A stretch of DNA of 64,000 nucleotides, taken from positions 1 through 64,000 of the forward strand of contig JAUYTV010000058.1 in the NCBI GenBank assembly GCA_030694985.1, in the 5' to 3' direction. Shown piece after piece: positions 42,764 to 52,996 of the stretch; position 1 is the first letter of the stretch, and every line of letters starts with the position of its first letter. This DNA is from Methanoregula sp. (GTDB taxonomy: Archaea > Halobacteriota > Methanomicrobia > Methanomicrobiales > Methanospirillaceae). The position numbers were made by a program, and so were the translations under genes. The notes under the pieces were generated by a model, which ran no database searches, had not been told where the DNA came from, and worked only from the letters and a program-made list of their open reading frames with translations.

Positions 42764-42886
42764 ATGACTGAATTTGGGGCGTCACAAGAAGCGTATGTCT
42801 TTTCCCCATGCATGATTATCCAAGACCATCTGCTCATCCTCAATAATTCGGATGGGTGCATTACTTACACAGGAGATAAACTATGA
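42764..42886 (+). CDS. 40-residue ORF coupled to the chagasin-like gene
   Basis: Starts MTEFGASQEAYVFSPC and ends ITYTGDKL, with TGA overlapping the next gene (ATGA at 42883). Its start sits at the same place in leader copy B as the 57-residue ORF does in copy A. The product is not recognised, and the two small proteins are not clearly alike. The overlap suggests it is translated and sets the level of the inhibitor gene. Confidence 0.5.
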   Translation: MTEFGASQEAYVFSPCMIIQDHLLILNNSDGCITYTGDKL

Positions 42887-43311
42887 TAAAACGACGTTTA
42901 ATCCTTAATTCCTTACTTGCAATAGCTGTTATGTTCCTCCTTTCCATTTCTGTCGCACCAGTAATGGCAGCAGGGCATAACGGGAATATGGCAGTATTCA
43001 CGGACGCAGATAACGGCACGACCCAGGATATTACGTTAGAGAACTGGTTCGTAGTCAAATTACACGAGAATCCCACAACCGGTATCGTCTTGATCCCAAC
43101 GTTTTCGTCCGGCCTTAATCTAATCTCTGATACTTACAAGGAAGATCCGAACCCCGGAATGATGATGGATGTTGGTAGGACGCGTACCTGGATTGTCCAT
43201 GCAAAGAATACCGGCGACCAAAAATTCTCGGTAGTCTATCGGAAACCATTGATGCCATTCATCGTAAAAGAGACCGCTTTTGTCATGTACTTGAATGTTG
43301 TAAAAGCATGA
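42883..43311 (+). CDS. Chagasin-like (I42) cysteine protease inhibitor, secreted
   Basis: 142 residues. A signal peptide is clear (LAIAVMFLLSISVAPVMA then AGHNG), so the protein is exported. The mature part carries the three chagasin loops in recognisable form: ENPTTGIV (usually NPTTGY), DVGRTRTWIV (usually GxGGxxxW), and VYRKPLMPF (usually RPW). It should block papain-family proteases outside the cell. No papain-family protease is seen in the window. It is coupled by 4 bases to the 40-residue ORF. Confidence 0.78.
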   Translation: MIKRRLILNSLLAIAVMFLLSISVAPVMAAGHNGNMAVFTDADNGTTQDITLENWFVVKLHENPTTGIVLIPTFSSGLNLISDTYKEDPNPGMMMDVGRTRTWIVHAKNTGDQKFSVVYRKPLMPFIVKETAFVMYLNVVKA

Positions 43312-43497
43312 CAACACATGATGTGATGGGGTGAACACTTAATCTCCCTCACAGTTCCGTTTTTTTTATAAACCTGCGGACATGGGTTGATGCCATTATG
43401 GCGATTACCCGAAATATTTGTTTCTTACGATCCTTTCGCAAAGAAGATTGAGTGCGCAGGAAGGTGAGGATTTTTTATCTGTTACCTGGATCTCTAT

Positions 43498-43541
43498 GAC
43501 CACAAAGCACTCAATTCCTCATTGCCAACCTTTGAGTCAGA
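43498..43541 (+). promoter_or_regulatory. Leader element of methyltransferase 2 (CTCAA/TTGAG repeat)
   Basis: GACCACAAAGCACTCAA and CCAACCTTTGAG occur as before methyltransferase 1, with the middle changed. CTCAA (43510-43514) and TTGAG (43532-43536) still pair. Conservation of the ends, but not the middle, points to function at the RNA or DNA level. Confidence 0.6.
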
Positions 43542-44288
43542 ATGACACCTGAAGAATTTTTTTACAATGTATTCGAGTTCCTCCCACGGCAGGGGCCCGG
43601 GTGCACGGGTGCAACAAGGAAAGCATATTCATACCTCCCACCCATTCCTGGGGATGCGAAGATCCTAGATATTGGATGCGGTTCAGGTACCCAGACAAGG
43701 GACCTTGCCGGCCTGACCTCCAACACGATAACAGCAGTGGATAATCATCAGCCGTTTATCGATGCCATCGCCGCACAGGCTCAGAAGGATGGTATGGCAG
43801 GACGGATCCGGGCTGTGTGTGCCTCGATGGATACCCTGCCGTTTGAGCCGGGGCAGTTTGACCTCATATGGTCCGAGGGGGCCATCTTTATCACGGGATT
43901 CGAACAGGGACTCCGGGCATGGAAACCGCTCGTCAAAAAAGAAGGGTTTATTGTGGTCTCTGACGCTGTACGGTTCGAGGCAGATCCCCCTGTCGAACTT
44001 ATGCAGTACTGGGAAAAGCTGGGGTACCCGCTCCTCTCCGAACAAGAACGGGTGGAGCAGATCCAAAGAGAGGGGCTCAGGTTCATTGCAATGTACCGGC
44101 TGCCGGAAGCCGGGTGGTGGGAGAACTTCTATGTTCCGATGCTTGCCCGTGTGGCAGAGCTCAGGAAAACTTACGGGAACGATCCCACCCTTGCTGCTAT
44201 CCTTGACTCCTTCGAGCTCGAAGTGGAGATGTACCGGAAGTATAAGTGGTACTTTGGGTACACGTTCTTTGTGATGCAGAATCCCTGA
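43542..44288 (+). CDS. Class I SAM-dependent methyltransferase, paralogue 2
   Basis: 248 residues, exactly the length of paralogue 1. Motif I is KILDIGCGSGTQTRDLAGL, then ITAVDNHQPFIDAI and DLIWSEGAIFITGFEQGL. The end YGYTFFVMQNP is identical to the first copy. Differences gather at residues 155-190 (QYWEKLGYPLLSEQERVE versus EWWETEGYIPKTEEQLRE), which may change substrate choice. The leader is shared too, so gene and control region were duplicated together. The substrate is unknown. Confidence 0.87.
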   Translation: MTPEEFFYNVFEFLPRQGPGCTGATRKAYSYLPPIPGDAKILDIGCGSGTQTRDLAGLTSNTITAVDNHQPFIDAIAAQAQKDGMAGRIRAVCASMDTLPFEPGQFDLIWSEGAIFITGFEQGLRAWKPLVKKEGFIVVSDAVRFEADPPVELMQYWEKLGYPLLSEQERVEQIQREGLRFIAMYRLPEAGWWENFYVPMLARVAELRKTYGNDPTLAAILDSFELEVEMYRKYKWYFGYTFFVMQNP

Positions 44289-44412
44289 TGCTGACCACTA
44301 TCCCGAAATTTTCCCACAGACACATAACGATGCGGTGCCGGCAGTGCATCTAACGATATGTGGTAACTTTTTTATAAATGCGTTGAGGAATGACAGCACG
44401 CAGCATCGTTGA

Positions 44413-44883
44413 CTATTGCCGTTTATTCAGAAGAGCTTTGATCCAGTTGGGTGTATAATTCTCGTACTTTCTTTTGATCTCGTCAGGCAGATCCGCGTAA
44501 TTCCCGATGATTTTACGGCATTGCGGGGAGCCGCACCTACATTCGAGCTGCCAGTTATCGGCTGTGACAATCGAATAGTCGAACGTGACCTCATCGTCTT
44601 TCTTTATGCCCCGCATGGCGACCAGAAACACGTCCTTTGCGATGCCGGCATTCGGGTTGCATGAATGGTTTGTGCGGACGGCAGGCTCCCTGGCTATGAT
44701 GTATTCACACACGCCAACGTTAAACAGGTGGTCCCAGACCTCATGGGGAATACCCTCCATATCCTCTATCCTGATCCGCGGGCCACGAAATTCAGCAATG
44801 ATCTCATCCTTTCCAATATCCCTTACGGCGAATATTCCAAGCCCCATCTCCGGGTTTTCCCTGACATAGACAAGTTCTTTCAT
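44413..44883 (-). CDS. SET-domain protein (lysine methyltransferase type)
   Basis: 156 residues from the ATG at 44881-44883, with AGGAGGACGG upstream. SET motifs: GLGIFAVRDIGKDEIIAEF at the start, RTNHSCNPNAGIA (the NHSC motif that binds SAM and forms the pseudoknot), DEVTFDYSIVTADN with the catalytic Tyr, and a post-SET cysteine cluster LECRCGSPQCRKIIG. Together these suggest an active protein-lysine methyltransferase; archaeal examples methylate chromatin proteins such as MC1. The target here is unknown. It is convergent with methyltransferase 2. Confidence 0.87.
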   Translation of the reverse strand: MKELVYVRENPEMGLGIFAVRDIGKDEIIAEFRGPRIRIEDMEGIPHEVWDHLFNVGVCEYIIAREPAVRTNHSCNPNAGIAKDVFLVAMRGIKKDDEVTFDYSIVTADNWQLECRCGSPQCRKIIGNYADLPDEIKRKYENYTPNWIKALLNKRQ

Positions 44884-45128
44884 GGTCAGTCCGTCCTCCT
44901 GTATTGTGTTTCTGGTGGCAGATCGTCCTGTTAATAGGGTATCTCCCATATTTTGTGGTTTTTTAATGCATTAATGGGGTGCGGTCATCGGATAGCCGTA
45001 ACTTTTCCCAGCACGCATGAGAAACGCCAATAGAAATGCTATACGGGATTGTTTATCACCCCCTTCGGTCAATAAAACCAGAAAAAACGCAGCCCGGCCG
45101 CATCCCCGTTATGATAGCCGGCTCGTGT

Positions 45129-45154
45129 AGTACTGTGACTGCCAACACAGTACT
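45129..45154. repeat. Perfect 9-base inverted repeat
   Basis: Arms AGTACTGTG (45129-45137) and CACAGTACT (45146-45154) with spacer ACTGCCAA. It lies in the gap between the SET gene and purE, at the 5' edge of a broken open frame. It may be an operator, a mobile-element end or an RNA hairpin; nothing else distinguishes these. Confidence 0.45.
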
Positions 45155-45333
45155 TCATCAGGAACCGGTCCGATGAACCTCGGGAGGCCCGGTTCGATAG
45201 AGCGGCCTGCGATCGGTATTACAAGTATCTCAAAACGGAGATGGGCTTTGGCTGGGTCGAGGGGATCTTTAACCAAGCGTGCCCGCATATGAGGGAAGGG
45301 GGGGCGATAAATGAGCAAAAACGGGTTTTTTAA
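45142..45333 (+). pseudogene. Start-less protein-like open frame, possible gene remnant
   Basis: A 63-codon frame following a TGA and ending at TAA 45331-45333. The text (FDRAACDRYYKYLKTEMGF, then GWVEGIFNQACPHM) looks protein-like, and codon use resembles real genes here, but there is no proper start codon. I do not recognise the family. It may be the C-terminal remnant of a lost gene; chance is also possible. Confidence 0.3.
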
Positions 45334-45343
45334 AGAAGAAGGG

Positions 45344-45742
45344 TTATTTCGCCAGTTTCAGGATCCTGACTGCCAGCCACGCCGCATTATCGCCATTGTC
45401 CACACCCACGCATGCGACCGGAACCCCTTTTGGCATCTGGGCGATCGAGAGGAGTGCATCCATCCCGTTTAACGTCCCGCTCACCGGGACCCCGATCACC
45501 GGTTTGTCGGACTTGGATGCAATAACTCCAGGGAGCGCAGCGGAAAGACCGGCGATCGCGATGAAAACCTTCGCGTTGCTGGTCTTGATATACGCATCCA
45601 GCTTGTCGGGATCGCGGTGAGCGGAGATGATCTGGGAGTCATACGACACCGTGTTCTCATCAAGGACTTTTCTGACCTTGTCGGTAATTGCTGAGTCTGA
45701 TGCGGATCCTGAAATAATTGCTACGTCTGCCATATTAGCCAT
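45344..45742 (-). CDS. purE: PurE-type N5-CAIR mutase
   Basis: 132 residues, a short archaeal PurE. It isomerises N5-carboxyaminoimidazole ribotide to CAIR in purine synthesis. The substrate loop is [13 protein letters not shown] and the catalytic His lies in [41 protein letters not shown] is the other conserved block. It is shorter than bacterial PurE at the C-terminus, which is normal for this group. A second ATG (45733) three codons in is possible. Confidence 0.92.
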   Translation of the reverse strand: MANMADVAIISGSASDSAITDKVRKVLDENTVSYDSQIISAHRDPDKLDAYIKTSNAKVFIAIAGLSAALPGVIASKSDKPVIGVPVSGTLNGMDALLSIAQMPKGVPVACVGVDNGDNAAWLAVRILKLAK

Positions 45743-45788
45743 CCAACCTTATATTGTATCTATATAAATATACTATGAGTGGATCCCC

Positions 45789-47377
<1,589 letters not shown>

Positions 47378-47437
47378 TGCAAAATGAAAAAAAGAGTAAG
47401 GGTTTATGAAGTTCAATAAAAAAAGAGATGATCAGCT

Positions 47438-47857
47438 ATGTGTGACACACAACCAATAAAACTGGGATTCGTTGTTGCGGAATTCAACCGCGACATCACG
47501 TACATGATGGAGATCGAAGGAAGAGAGCACGCCGCATTCCTTGGCGCTGAAGTAACTGACTGCATCTATGTGCCGGGCGCGTACGATATGCCGCTTGCAA
47601 TAAAAAAGATGCTTCAGGCTGGAAAAGTTGATGCAGTCATCACGATCGGGTGTGTGATTGAGGGCAATACTCAGCACGATGAGATTGTTGTGCAGCACGC
47701 AGCAAGGAAGATAATCGACCTCTCCTTAGAGTTTGGAAAGCCGGTAACGCTTGGCATCTCCGGGCCCGGTATGACCCGGCTTGAGGCGAACGAGCGGATT
47801 GATTACGCAAAGCGTGCCGTGGAATCTGCGATCAAGCTGGTCAAGCGATTGAAATGA
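47438..47857 (+). CDS. ribH: 6,7-dimethyl-8-ribityllumazine synthase
   Basis: 139 residues, the usual archaeal length. Visible motifs: [54 protein letters not shown] with the catalytic His, and [18 protein letters not shown]. It condenses 5-amino-6-ribitylaminouracil with dihydroxybutanone phosphate. The same aminouracil is the substrate of CofH. It overlaps the next gene by 4 bases. Confidence 0.96.
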   Translation: MCDTQPIKLGFVVAEFNRDITYMMEIEGREHAAFLGAEVTDCIYVPGAYDMPLAIKKMLQAGKVDAVITIGCVIEGNTQHDEIVVQHAARKIIDLSLEFGKPVTLGISGPGMTRLEANERIDYAKRAVESAIKLVKRLK

Positions 47858-48993
47858 GGCAGCTCTCGGAAAAGATTGCCGGTGTTGTCGAGTCGGCAAC
47901 GATTGCGATCTCCAACCGGGCCAAGAAGATGCAGGCGGAAGGGATCGATGTCATCAGCATGTCGATCGGTGAGCCCGACTTCGACACTCCCCGGCACATT
48001 ACCGATGCTTGCATCGATGCCCTGAACCGTGGCCAGACTCATTATGCGCCGAGCAACGGCATCCCCGAGCTGACGAGTGCCATTGCCGAGAAGATCGTGC
48101 GGGAGAACAAATTCCCCTGCACGCCCCAGCAGGTGATTGTTGCCGGTGGGGCCAAGCAGGCCATCTACGAGGCTTGCGAAGCCGTCCTGAACCCCGGTGA
48201 CGAGACGATCATCCTTACCCCGGCCTGGGTCTCCTATGAACCCTGCGTCCAGATTGCCGGCGGAAATGTCGTGAAGCACGCGATCAATCCCAAGACCTTC
48301 CAGCTCGATGACTCGCTGCTGGAGCGGGTGAATGCAAAGACCAAGATGGTCGTGGTCAACTCCCCCTCGAACCCCACGGGGTCCGTCTTCGACATGAAGT
48401 CCATGAAACTTGTGGCAGACCTCTGCGAGGATCATGATATCTACGCAATGTCGGACGAGATCTACGAGAAGATGGTGTACGGCAAGGAACACGTCTCGCT
48501 TGCGGCTATCGGCGACATGGCGCAGCGGACCATAACCATTAACGGGTTCTCGAAATCTTATGCCATGACTGGATGGCGGCTCGGGTACGCGGTTGCCCCG
48601 AAACAGATCATCACCGAGATGTCCAAGGTGCAGCAGCACACCATCAGCCAGGCCACGACGTTTGCAATGTGGGGCGGAGTTGCGGCACTCAAAGGTGACC
48701 AGTCATGTGTCGAGGAGATGCGGAAGGAGTTCGACCGAAGGCGGAAATATGTCATCTCGGAACTGAACCTGATGGGCTACGAGACGGCACCGGCAGACGG
48801 GGCGTTCTATGCCTTTGTCAAGGTTGCCGGTGACGATATGGAAGTTGCGTCACGCTGGCTTGAGAAAGGGCATGTGGCGGCGACACCGGGGAGTGCGTTC
48901 TATGCGCCGGGGTGGGTCCGGTTGTCGTATGCGACGTCGATGGAAAAACTTAAAGAGGCAATGGGAAGGATTCGAGAGGTTGGTGGGAAATAA
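47854..48993 (+). CDS. Class I/II aminotransferase (aspartate aminotransferase-like)
   Basis: 379 residues. PLP-dependent fold type I with [63 protein letters not shown] and the Schiff-base Lys in [19 protein letters not shown]. The closest functional group is AspC/archaeal aspartate aminotransferases. It is coupled to ribH by the ATGA overlap, although the reaction is not part of riboflavin synthesis. Confidence 0.92.
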   Translation: MRQLSEKIAGVVESATIAISNRAKKMQAEGIDVISMSIGEPDFDTPRHITDACIDALNRGQTHYAPSNGIPELTSAIAEKIVRENKFPCTPQQVIVAGGAKQAIYEACEAVLNPGDETIILTPAWVSYEPCVQIAGGNVVKHAINPKTFQLDDSLLERVNAKTKMVVVNSPSNPTGSVFDMKSMKLVADLCEDHDIYAMSDEIYEKMVYGKEHVSLAAIGDMAQRTITINGFSKSYAMTGWRLGYAVAPKQIITEMSKVQQHTISQATTFAMWGGVAALKGDQSCVEEMRKEFDRRRKYVISELNLMGYETAPADGAFYAFVKVAGDDMEVASRWLEKGHVAATPGSAFYAPGWVRLSYATSMEKLKEAMGRIREVGGK

Positions 48994-48999
48994 TAATCT

Positions 49000-49875
49000 T
49001 CAATTCATGTCCTGTTTTTTTACATCTTTTTTCCACCAGATCTTTGCAAACGTGGAATCCCCTGATATGATAATCTCTGATCCCTTTGTCCGGATCAGCG
49101 GTTTGAGATAATCATCCAATAACTGTTCCTGTTCCGGTTTTGTGACATTAAACCGGCGCCGGAAAAAGGCAGTCATCTCATCCTTTGTTGTAAACCGGTA
49201 CTCTTTTTTCAGCGGCAGCATCTCCACGTTTGCGTAGATCCCCATCTGGTACATGACGCCAAAGAGGCAGTCTGCCTTTGGCCCGGAATAGTAGGGCCGT
49301 CCATGGAGCGGTTCCCAGAGATCGGCATACATCCGCTCCCAGAACGGCATGTCCACAAACCAGAAAAGGTACACAGAACCCCGCGAAACGGCATCCATCT
49401 TCAAGAGTGCCAGCCGGATGTCTTCCATAGTGAGTGAGAGCGAAGCGATTACAACATCATACTGCTGTGCGAGATCGCTTTTAGGAATTACATCCTCCCA
49501 ACGTTTGGGGATGATCGTAATATTGGTGACGCGATCCTTTTTCATTCGCTCGGTTAAGATTGCCGCCATCCCCTCCCCCGGCTCAATTGCCGTAATCTCC
49601 TTTACCCGTGGTGCAAGTGGAAGAGCGAGCGTGCCCGGCCCTGCACCGATATCGAGCACACTGGACTCTTTTGTTATATCCAGACCATTGATGGTGGTCA
49701 ATACCCGCTCGTCATATTCGATGCGGGACGTGGAATCGTAGCGTTCAGCATTCTCCCGTTTGTTCCAGTTATGCGAAGGATCATCGGAATGCTTTGAAGA
49801 TTCGTGCAGGTGCTGTCGTGCCTTCCAGATCTCGTTCCAGTCCGGATCAATGGGAAGAGGGGGTGACGGGCTCAT
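49000..49875 (-). CDS. SAM-dependent methyltransferase (unknown substrate)
   Basis: 291 residues from the ATG at 49873-49875 (one codon after a GTG). Motif I is SSVLDIGAGPGTLALPLA near residue 78, then ITAIEPGEGMAAILTERM, and VVIASLSLTMEDIRLAL. The N-terminal WNEIWKARQHLH region and the C-terminal RRFNVTKPEQEQLLDDYL recall methanogen methyltransferases of uncertain role. It is not close to the paralogue pair at 35104/43542. Convergent with the aminotransferase gene. Confidence 0.85.
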   Translation of the reverse strand: MSPSPPLPIDPDWNEIWKARQHLHESSKHSDDPSHNWNKRENAERYDSTSRIEYDERVLTTINGLDITKESSVLDIGAGPGTLALPLAPRVKEITAIEPGEGMAAILTERMKKDRVTNITIIPKRWEDVIPKSDLAQQYDVVIASLSLTMEDIRLALLKMDAVSRGSVYLFWFVDMPFWERMYADLWEPLHGRPYYSGPKADCLFGVMYQMGIYANVEMLPLKKEYRFTTKDEMTAFFRRRFNVTKPEQEQLLDDYLKPLIRTKGSEIIISGDSTFAKIWWKKDVKKQDMN

Positions 49876-49942
49876 CACATTGAGTATGCATGCGACCGGT
49901 TAAAAAGTATCTGCTCTCACATAACCGGACTAAAAAAAAGAA

Positions 49943-51139
49943 TTATTCGTGCCTGAGTGCATCGATCGGGTTGAGATTGGCAGCCCGCCAGGCCGGATAT
50001 ATCCCACAGATCAGACAGATGGTGATCCCAAACGTCATGCCATACACGATATGAATCATACTCGAGGGAACGAACAGGTACTTGGTGTTCTGGAGCATCA
50101 GGGTGCTGATGGCATATCCCCCCAAAAGGCTCATCACGCCCCCGATGATACTGCCGATAATCCCAAGAATTGCCGCCTCATAGAGGAACATCGCCATCAC
50201 CTCTTTCCTCTGCGCCCCGATACTGCGCATAATGCCTATCTCTTTGATCCGCTCCGTGACCGACATCATCATGATATTGAGTATGGAGACTCCGGCAACA
50301 AGCATGGAAATCCCGCCAATAGCCGACACAAACGTCGTGATCTGGCCAAACGCCTGGAAGATGGTATCCATGGTCTTTCGTGTATCCATCACGTCCACCA
50401 CCGTATCGCGTTTGTTCATCTGTTTCTCGATTGCACTTTTTACAATTGGGAGATCTTCAAGTTTTTTTACCTTCACTACGACTTTGTCAAAATCATTACG
50501 GTTGTACGCAGCATCAAACCAGTCTTTTGTAGCCACTACCGCCGAATCTGTGCTGACATCAAATGCCATGCCACGCTCCTCGATGATACCGGTAACACGC
50601 AGTGTGCCTTTATTTCCATCAGTTCCAATTAAAATCCGGGAGCCGACCTTGACATTGTGGTCATCAGCAAATTTGGATCCGACAAGACAACCCGAGTTGC
50701 CCCTGCTGTATCCTCCCTCTTTTAATTTGAGCAGTTCGGGAACATCATCAGGGTTCAGGCCATATATGGTGGCTACGATCTCATCACTGCCGACACCCAG
50801 TTGCATACGATCAGAAGACTGGAGAACCGGAATCGCCACATTCGGAGCAGATACCCGTTTGATCTGCAAAAAATCCTGCTCTGAAAGGGTGAGCGATGTA
50901 GCCCCCCCGCCCCCACCACCAAACCCGCGGGTATTTCCACCCACATGGGGCGTGACAATCACACTGTCACCAACTGTTTTGAGACTGTCCGACACGGTAA
51001 GTACAAGGCTGTTTCCCAGAATCCCCATTGAAGCAATGGCTACGACTCCGATGATGATTCCGAGCATTGCCAGGGATGATCGGAGAAGGTGAATCCGTAC
51101 GTTACGCTTTGCAATCTCGTAAAAGATTCCCCCGCTCAT
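49943..51139 (-). CDS. ABC transporter permease, MacB/FtsX type
   Basis: 398 residues. N-terminal TM (LAMLGIIIGVVAIASMGILG), a large extracytoplasmic MacB-like periplasmic-core region at about 45-270 with a Gly-rich stretch (TRGFGGGGGGATSLT), then three helices in the FtsX domain (GGISMLVAGVSILNIMMMSV, IGSIIGGVMSLLGGYAI, MTFGITICLICGIYPAWRA). It overlaps its ATPase by 4 bases. Such pairs export peptides or lipids, or act on cell-envelope components. Confidence 0.92.
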   Translation of the reverse strand: MSGGIFYEIAKRNVRIHLLRSSLAMLGIIIGVVAIASMGILGNSLVLTVSDSLKTVGDSVIVTPHVGGNTRGFGGGGGGATSLTLSEQDFLQIKRVSAPNVAIPVLQSSDRMQLGVGSDEIVATIYGLNPDDVPELLKLKEGGYSRGNSGCLVGSKFADDHNVKVGSRILIGTDGNKGTLRVTGIIEERGMAFDVSTDSAVVATKDWFDAAYNRNDFDKVVVKVKKLEDLPIVKSAIEKQMNKRDTVVDVMDTRKTMDTIFQAFGQITTFVSAIGGISMLVAGVSILNIMMMSVTERIKEIGIMRSIGAQRKEVMAMFLYEAAILGIIGSIIGGVMSLLGGYAISTLMLQNTKYLFVPSSMIHIVYGMTFGITICLICGIYPAWRAANLNPIDALRHE

Positions 51140-51813
51140 GATACTATCCTCCCGTCTGCAATCCTGATGGTCCGTTTTGAGTACTCGGCAATTCCATGAT
51201 CGTGCGTGACCATGATGATCGTGGTACCCTTACGGTTGAGTTCTGTCATCAGTTCCATAATGCCGGCCCCGGTCTTTGAATCAAGATTACCGGTTGGTTC
51301 ATCGCAGAGCAGGATATCCGGGTCATTGATGAGTGCCCGTGCAACCGCAACGCGCTGCTGCTGACCCCCTGAAAGCTCGGTGGGTGTATGGCTGTAGAGC
51401 GACTCCTCCAGTTGTACTGACCTGAGTACCTGCCGGCCCTTTTCAGCATCCGCTTTTTTCCCGGATTTCAGCATCAGCGGAAAGGTGACATTCTCAAGAG
51501 TGTTTAAGAGAGGAAAGAGATTGAAATACTGGAAGATAAAGCCAATCCTGTCCCGTCGCAGGTTGGTCAGTTCGATATCCGACATGTCCCCAATGCGGGT
51601 ACCGCTGATGAAGATGTCACCGGTCGTTGGTACATCGAGGCACCCCATCAGGTTCAACAGGGTGGACTTGCCCGAACCCGATGGGCCCATAACAGAGATG
51701 AACTCACCCCGTTCTACCTGGAAAGAAACACCGTCAAGTGCTGTCACGTCACCTGCGGGTAATGGGTATACTTTTGTTACATCCTGAAATACCATGACCG
51801 GCTGTTCGCTCAT
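51136..51813 (-). CDS. ABC transporter ATP-binding protein (LolD/MacB type)
   Basis: 225 residues. Walker A is SVMGPSGSGKSTLLNLMG, the Q-loop IGFIFQYFNLFPLL, signature TELSGGQQQRVAVARAL, and Walker B PDILLCDEPTGNLDSKT, with the H-loop IIMVTHDHG. It is the energy subunit for the permease that overlaps it. Upstream, a COG1361-type surface protein and a YIP1 protein lie in the same orientation. Confidence 0.95.
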   Translation of the reverse strand: MSEQPVMVFQDVTKVYPLPAGDVTALDGVSFQVERGEFISVMGPSGSGKSTLLNLMGCLDVPTTGDIFISGTRIGDMSDIELTNLRRDRIGFIFQYFNLFPLLNTLENVTFPLMLKSGKKADAEKGRQVLRSVQLEESLYSHTPTELSGGQQQRVAVARALINDPDILLCDEPTGNLDSKTGAGIMELMTELNRKGTTIIMVTHDHGIAEYSKRTIRIADGRIVS

Positions 51814-51820
51814 GGAAGTC

Positions 51821-52996
51821 TCACTTCTTTGATTTTTTCAGGTACAGGATCCATCCGCCAATGAATACGGCAAGGATCACGATCGCAGCGATGATAGGGA
51901 TCATGGGAAGTCCCGTTCCCGGGGATACTGCTCCTGCTCCGAATGCAGATATCTTTACATCCTGCAGTGAGGTATACACGTTTCCGTCGGCATCCTTGAA
52001 GGATAACTGGAGTGGAATGCTCTCTGCATTCTTTGCAGAGAATGTCAGTTCGAAGCTGCCGAAATCATCGGGCTTGAGGGCGCCAACCACATATGTCTTG
52101 TATGGATCCTGAGGAACTGCCGGCGCAAGTGAAGTGACCATCACGGTATTTGCGGTTTCGAGACCGGCATTATTGACATCACCGGTGATACGATAGGTGC
52201 CGGCCTCATTTTTCACTATCACGTTGCTCATCACAGGGTTTGCCTGTTTCTTATCTACGCCAAAGGTGATCGGGACATCCAGATTCACGGTATGAGGGTT
52301 GTCGCCATTGTCATAGTTCAGGAGAAGATTGAGGGTGGTTGGCTGATCCGCAGTCACAGAAAAATTCACTGGAACTTTGGCACCGGAAGCCAGCTCCCCG
52401 ACAAATATTTTTAAGGGTGTTGAAGTAATTCCTGTGCCCGAAACACTGAGTATGATGTTCCTTACAGTATTTTCGCGGGGATTTGCTACCTGTGCATAGA
52501 TGGTCTTTTTCTTGCCTTGGGTAAATGTATCGGGCTGGTCAACGATCGTCAGTACGATAGGTGTATTTTCAATCTTGACCATTGCCCGGTAATAGAGGCT
52601 GTCCGCATCGCGGAAACTTAGTGAAAACGTTGGATAATAGGTCCCATCCACACCATCTGCAATTACCTGAAACGAGTATGATTTTTTCTGGCCCGGTCCG
52701 AGACGGGATGAGGAATCATAGGGGCGGCTTGTTGTTTTTATTGCTGTGTCACCGGATAACGTGGCATGATTCACTGAAATTCCCGTATCGTTTGCATTCC
52801 CGTTGGTGACCTCTATAGTGATGGTGCCCTTATCCCCCGGGAAAAAAACTGCAGGATCAGAGGTGGCACTGGATACGTACACTTTGCCAGCAGCAACGAT
52901 TGATTCCGGAGTATTATATCCTCCGGCAACTACGCCAACCATGGCGCATGTGATCAGCACAAGGCTGAACAAGGAAATAATTCGAACCGTTTTCAT
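51821..52996 (-). CDS. COG1361-type secreted/anchored surface protein
   Basis: 391 residues. Signal peptide at 1-25 (IISLFSLVLITCAMVGVVAG), three Ig-like beta domains of the CARDB/NEW3 sort (GDKGTITIEVTNGNANDTGI, KKTIYAQVANPRENTVRN, ITGDVNNAGLETANTVM), and a C-terminal anchor helix (IPIIAAIVILAVFIGGWILY) with LKKSKK inside. It is displayed outside the cell. It is 7 bases from the ABC ATPase, probably an accessory of that exporter. Confidence 0.85.
   Translation of the reverse strand: MKTVRIISLFSLVLITCAMVGVVAGGYNTPESIVAAGKVYVSSATSDPAVFFPGDKGTITIEVTNGNANDTGISVNHATLSGDTAIKTTSRPYDSSSRLGPGQKKSYSFQVIADGVDGTYYPTFSLSFRDADSLYYRAMVKIENTPIVLTIVDQPDTFTQGKKKTIYAQVANPRENTVRNIILSVSGTGITSTPLKIFVGELASGAKVPVNFSVTADQPTTLNLLLNYDNGDNPHTVNLDVPITFGVDKKQANPVMSNVIVKNEAGTYRITGDVNNAGLETANTVMVTSLAPAVPQDPYKTYVVGALKPDDFGSFELTFSAKNAESIPLQLSFKDADGNVYTSLQDVKISAFGAGAVSPGTGLPMIPIIAAIVILAVFIGGWILYLKKSKK

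Noticed and set aside
45109-45318. 69-codon open frame on the minus strand between the SET gene and purE
   Set aside because: No start-site support and weaker protein character than the opposite-strand frame; considered a shadow of the possible remnant.
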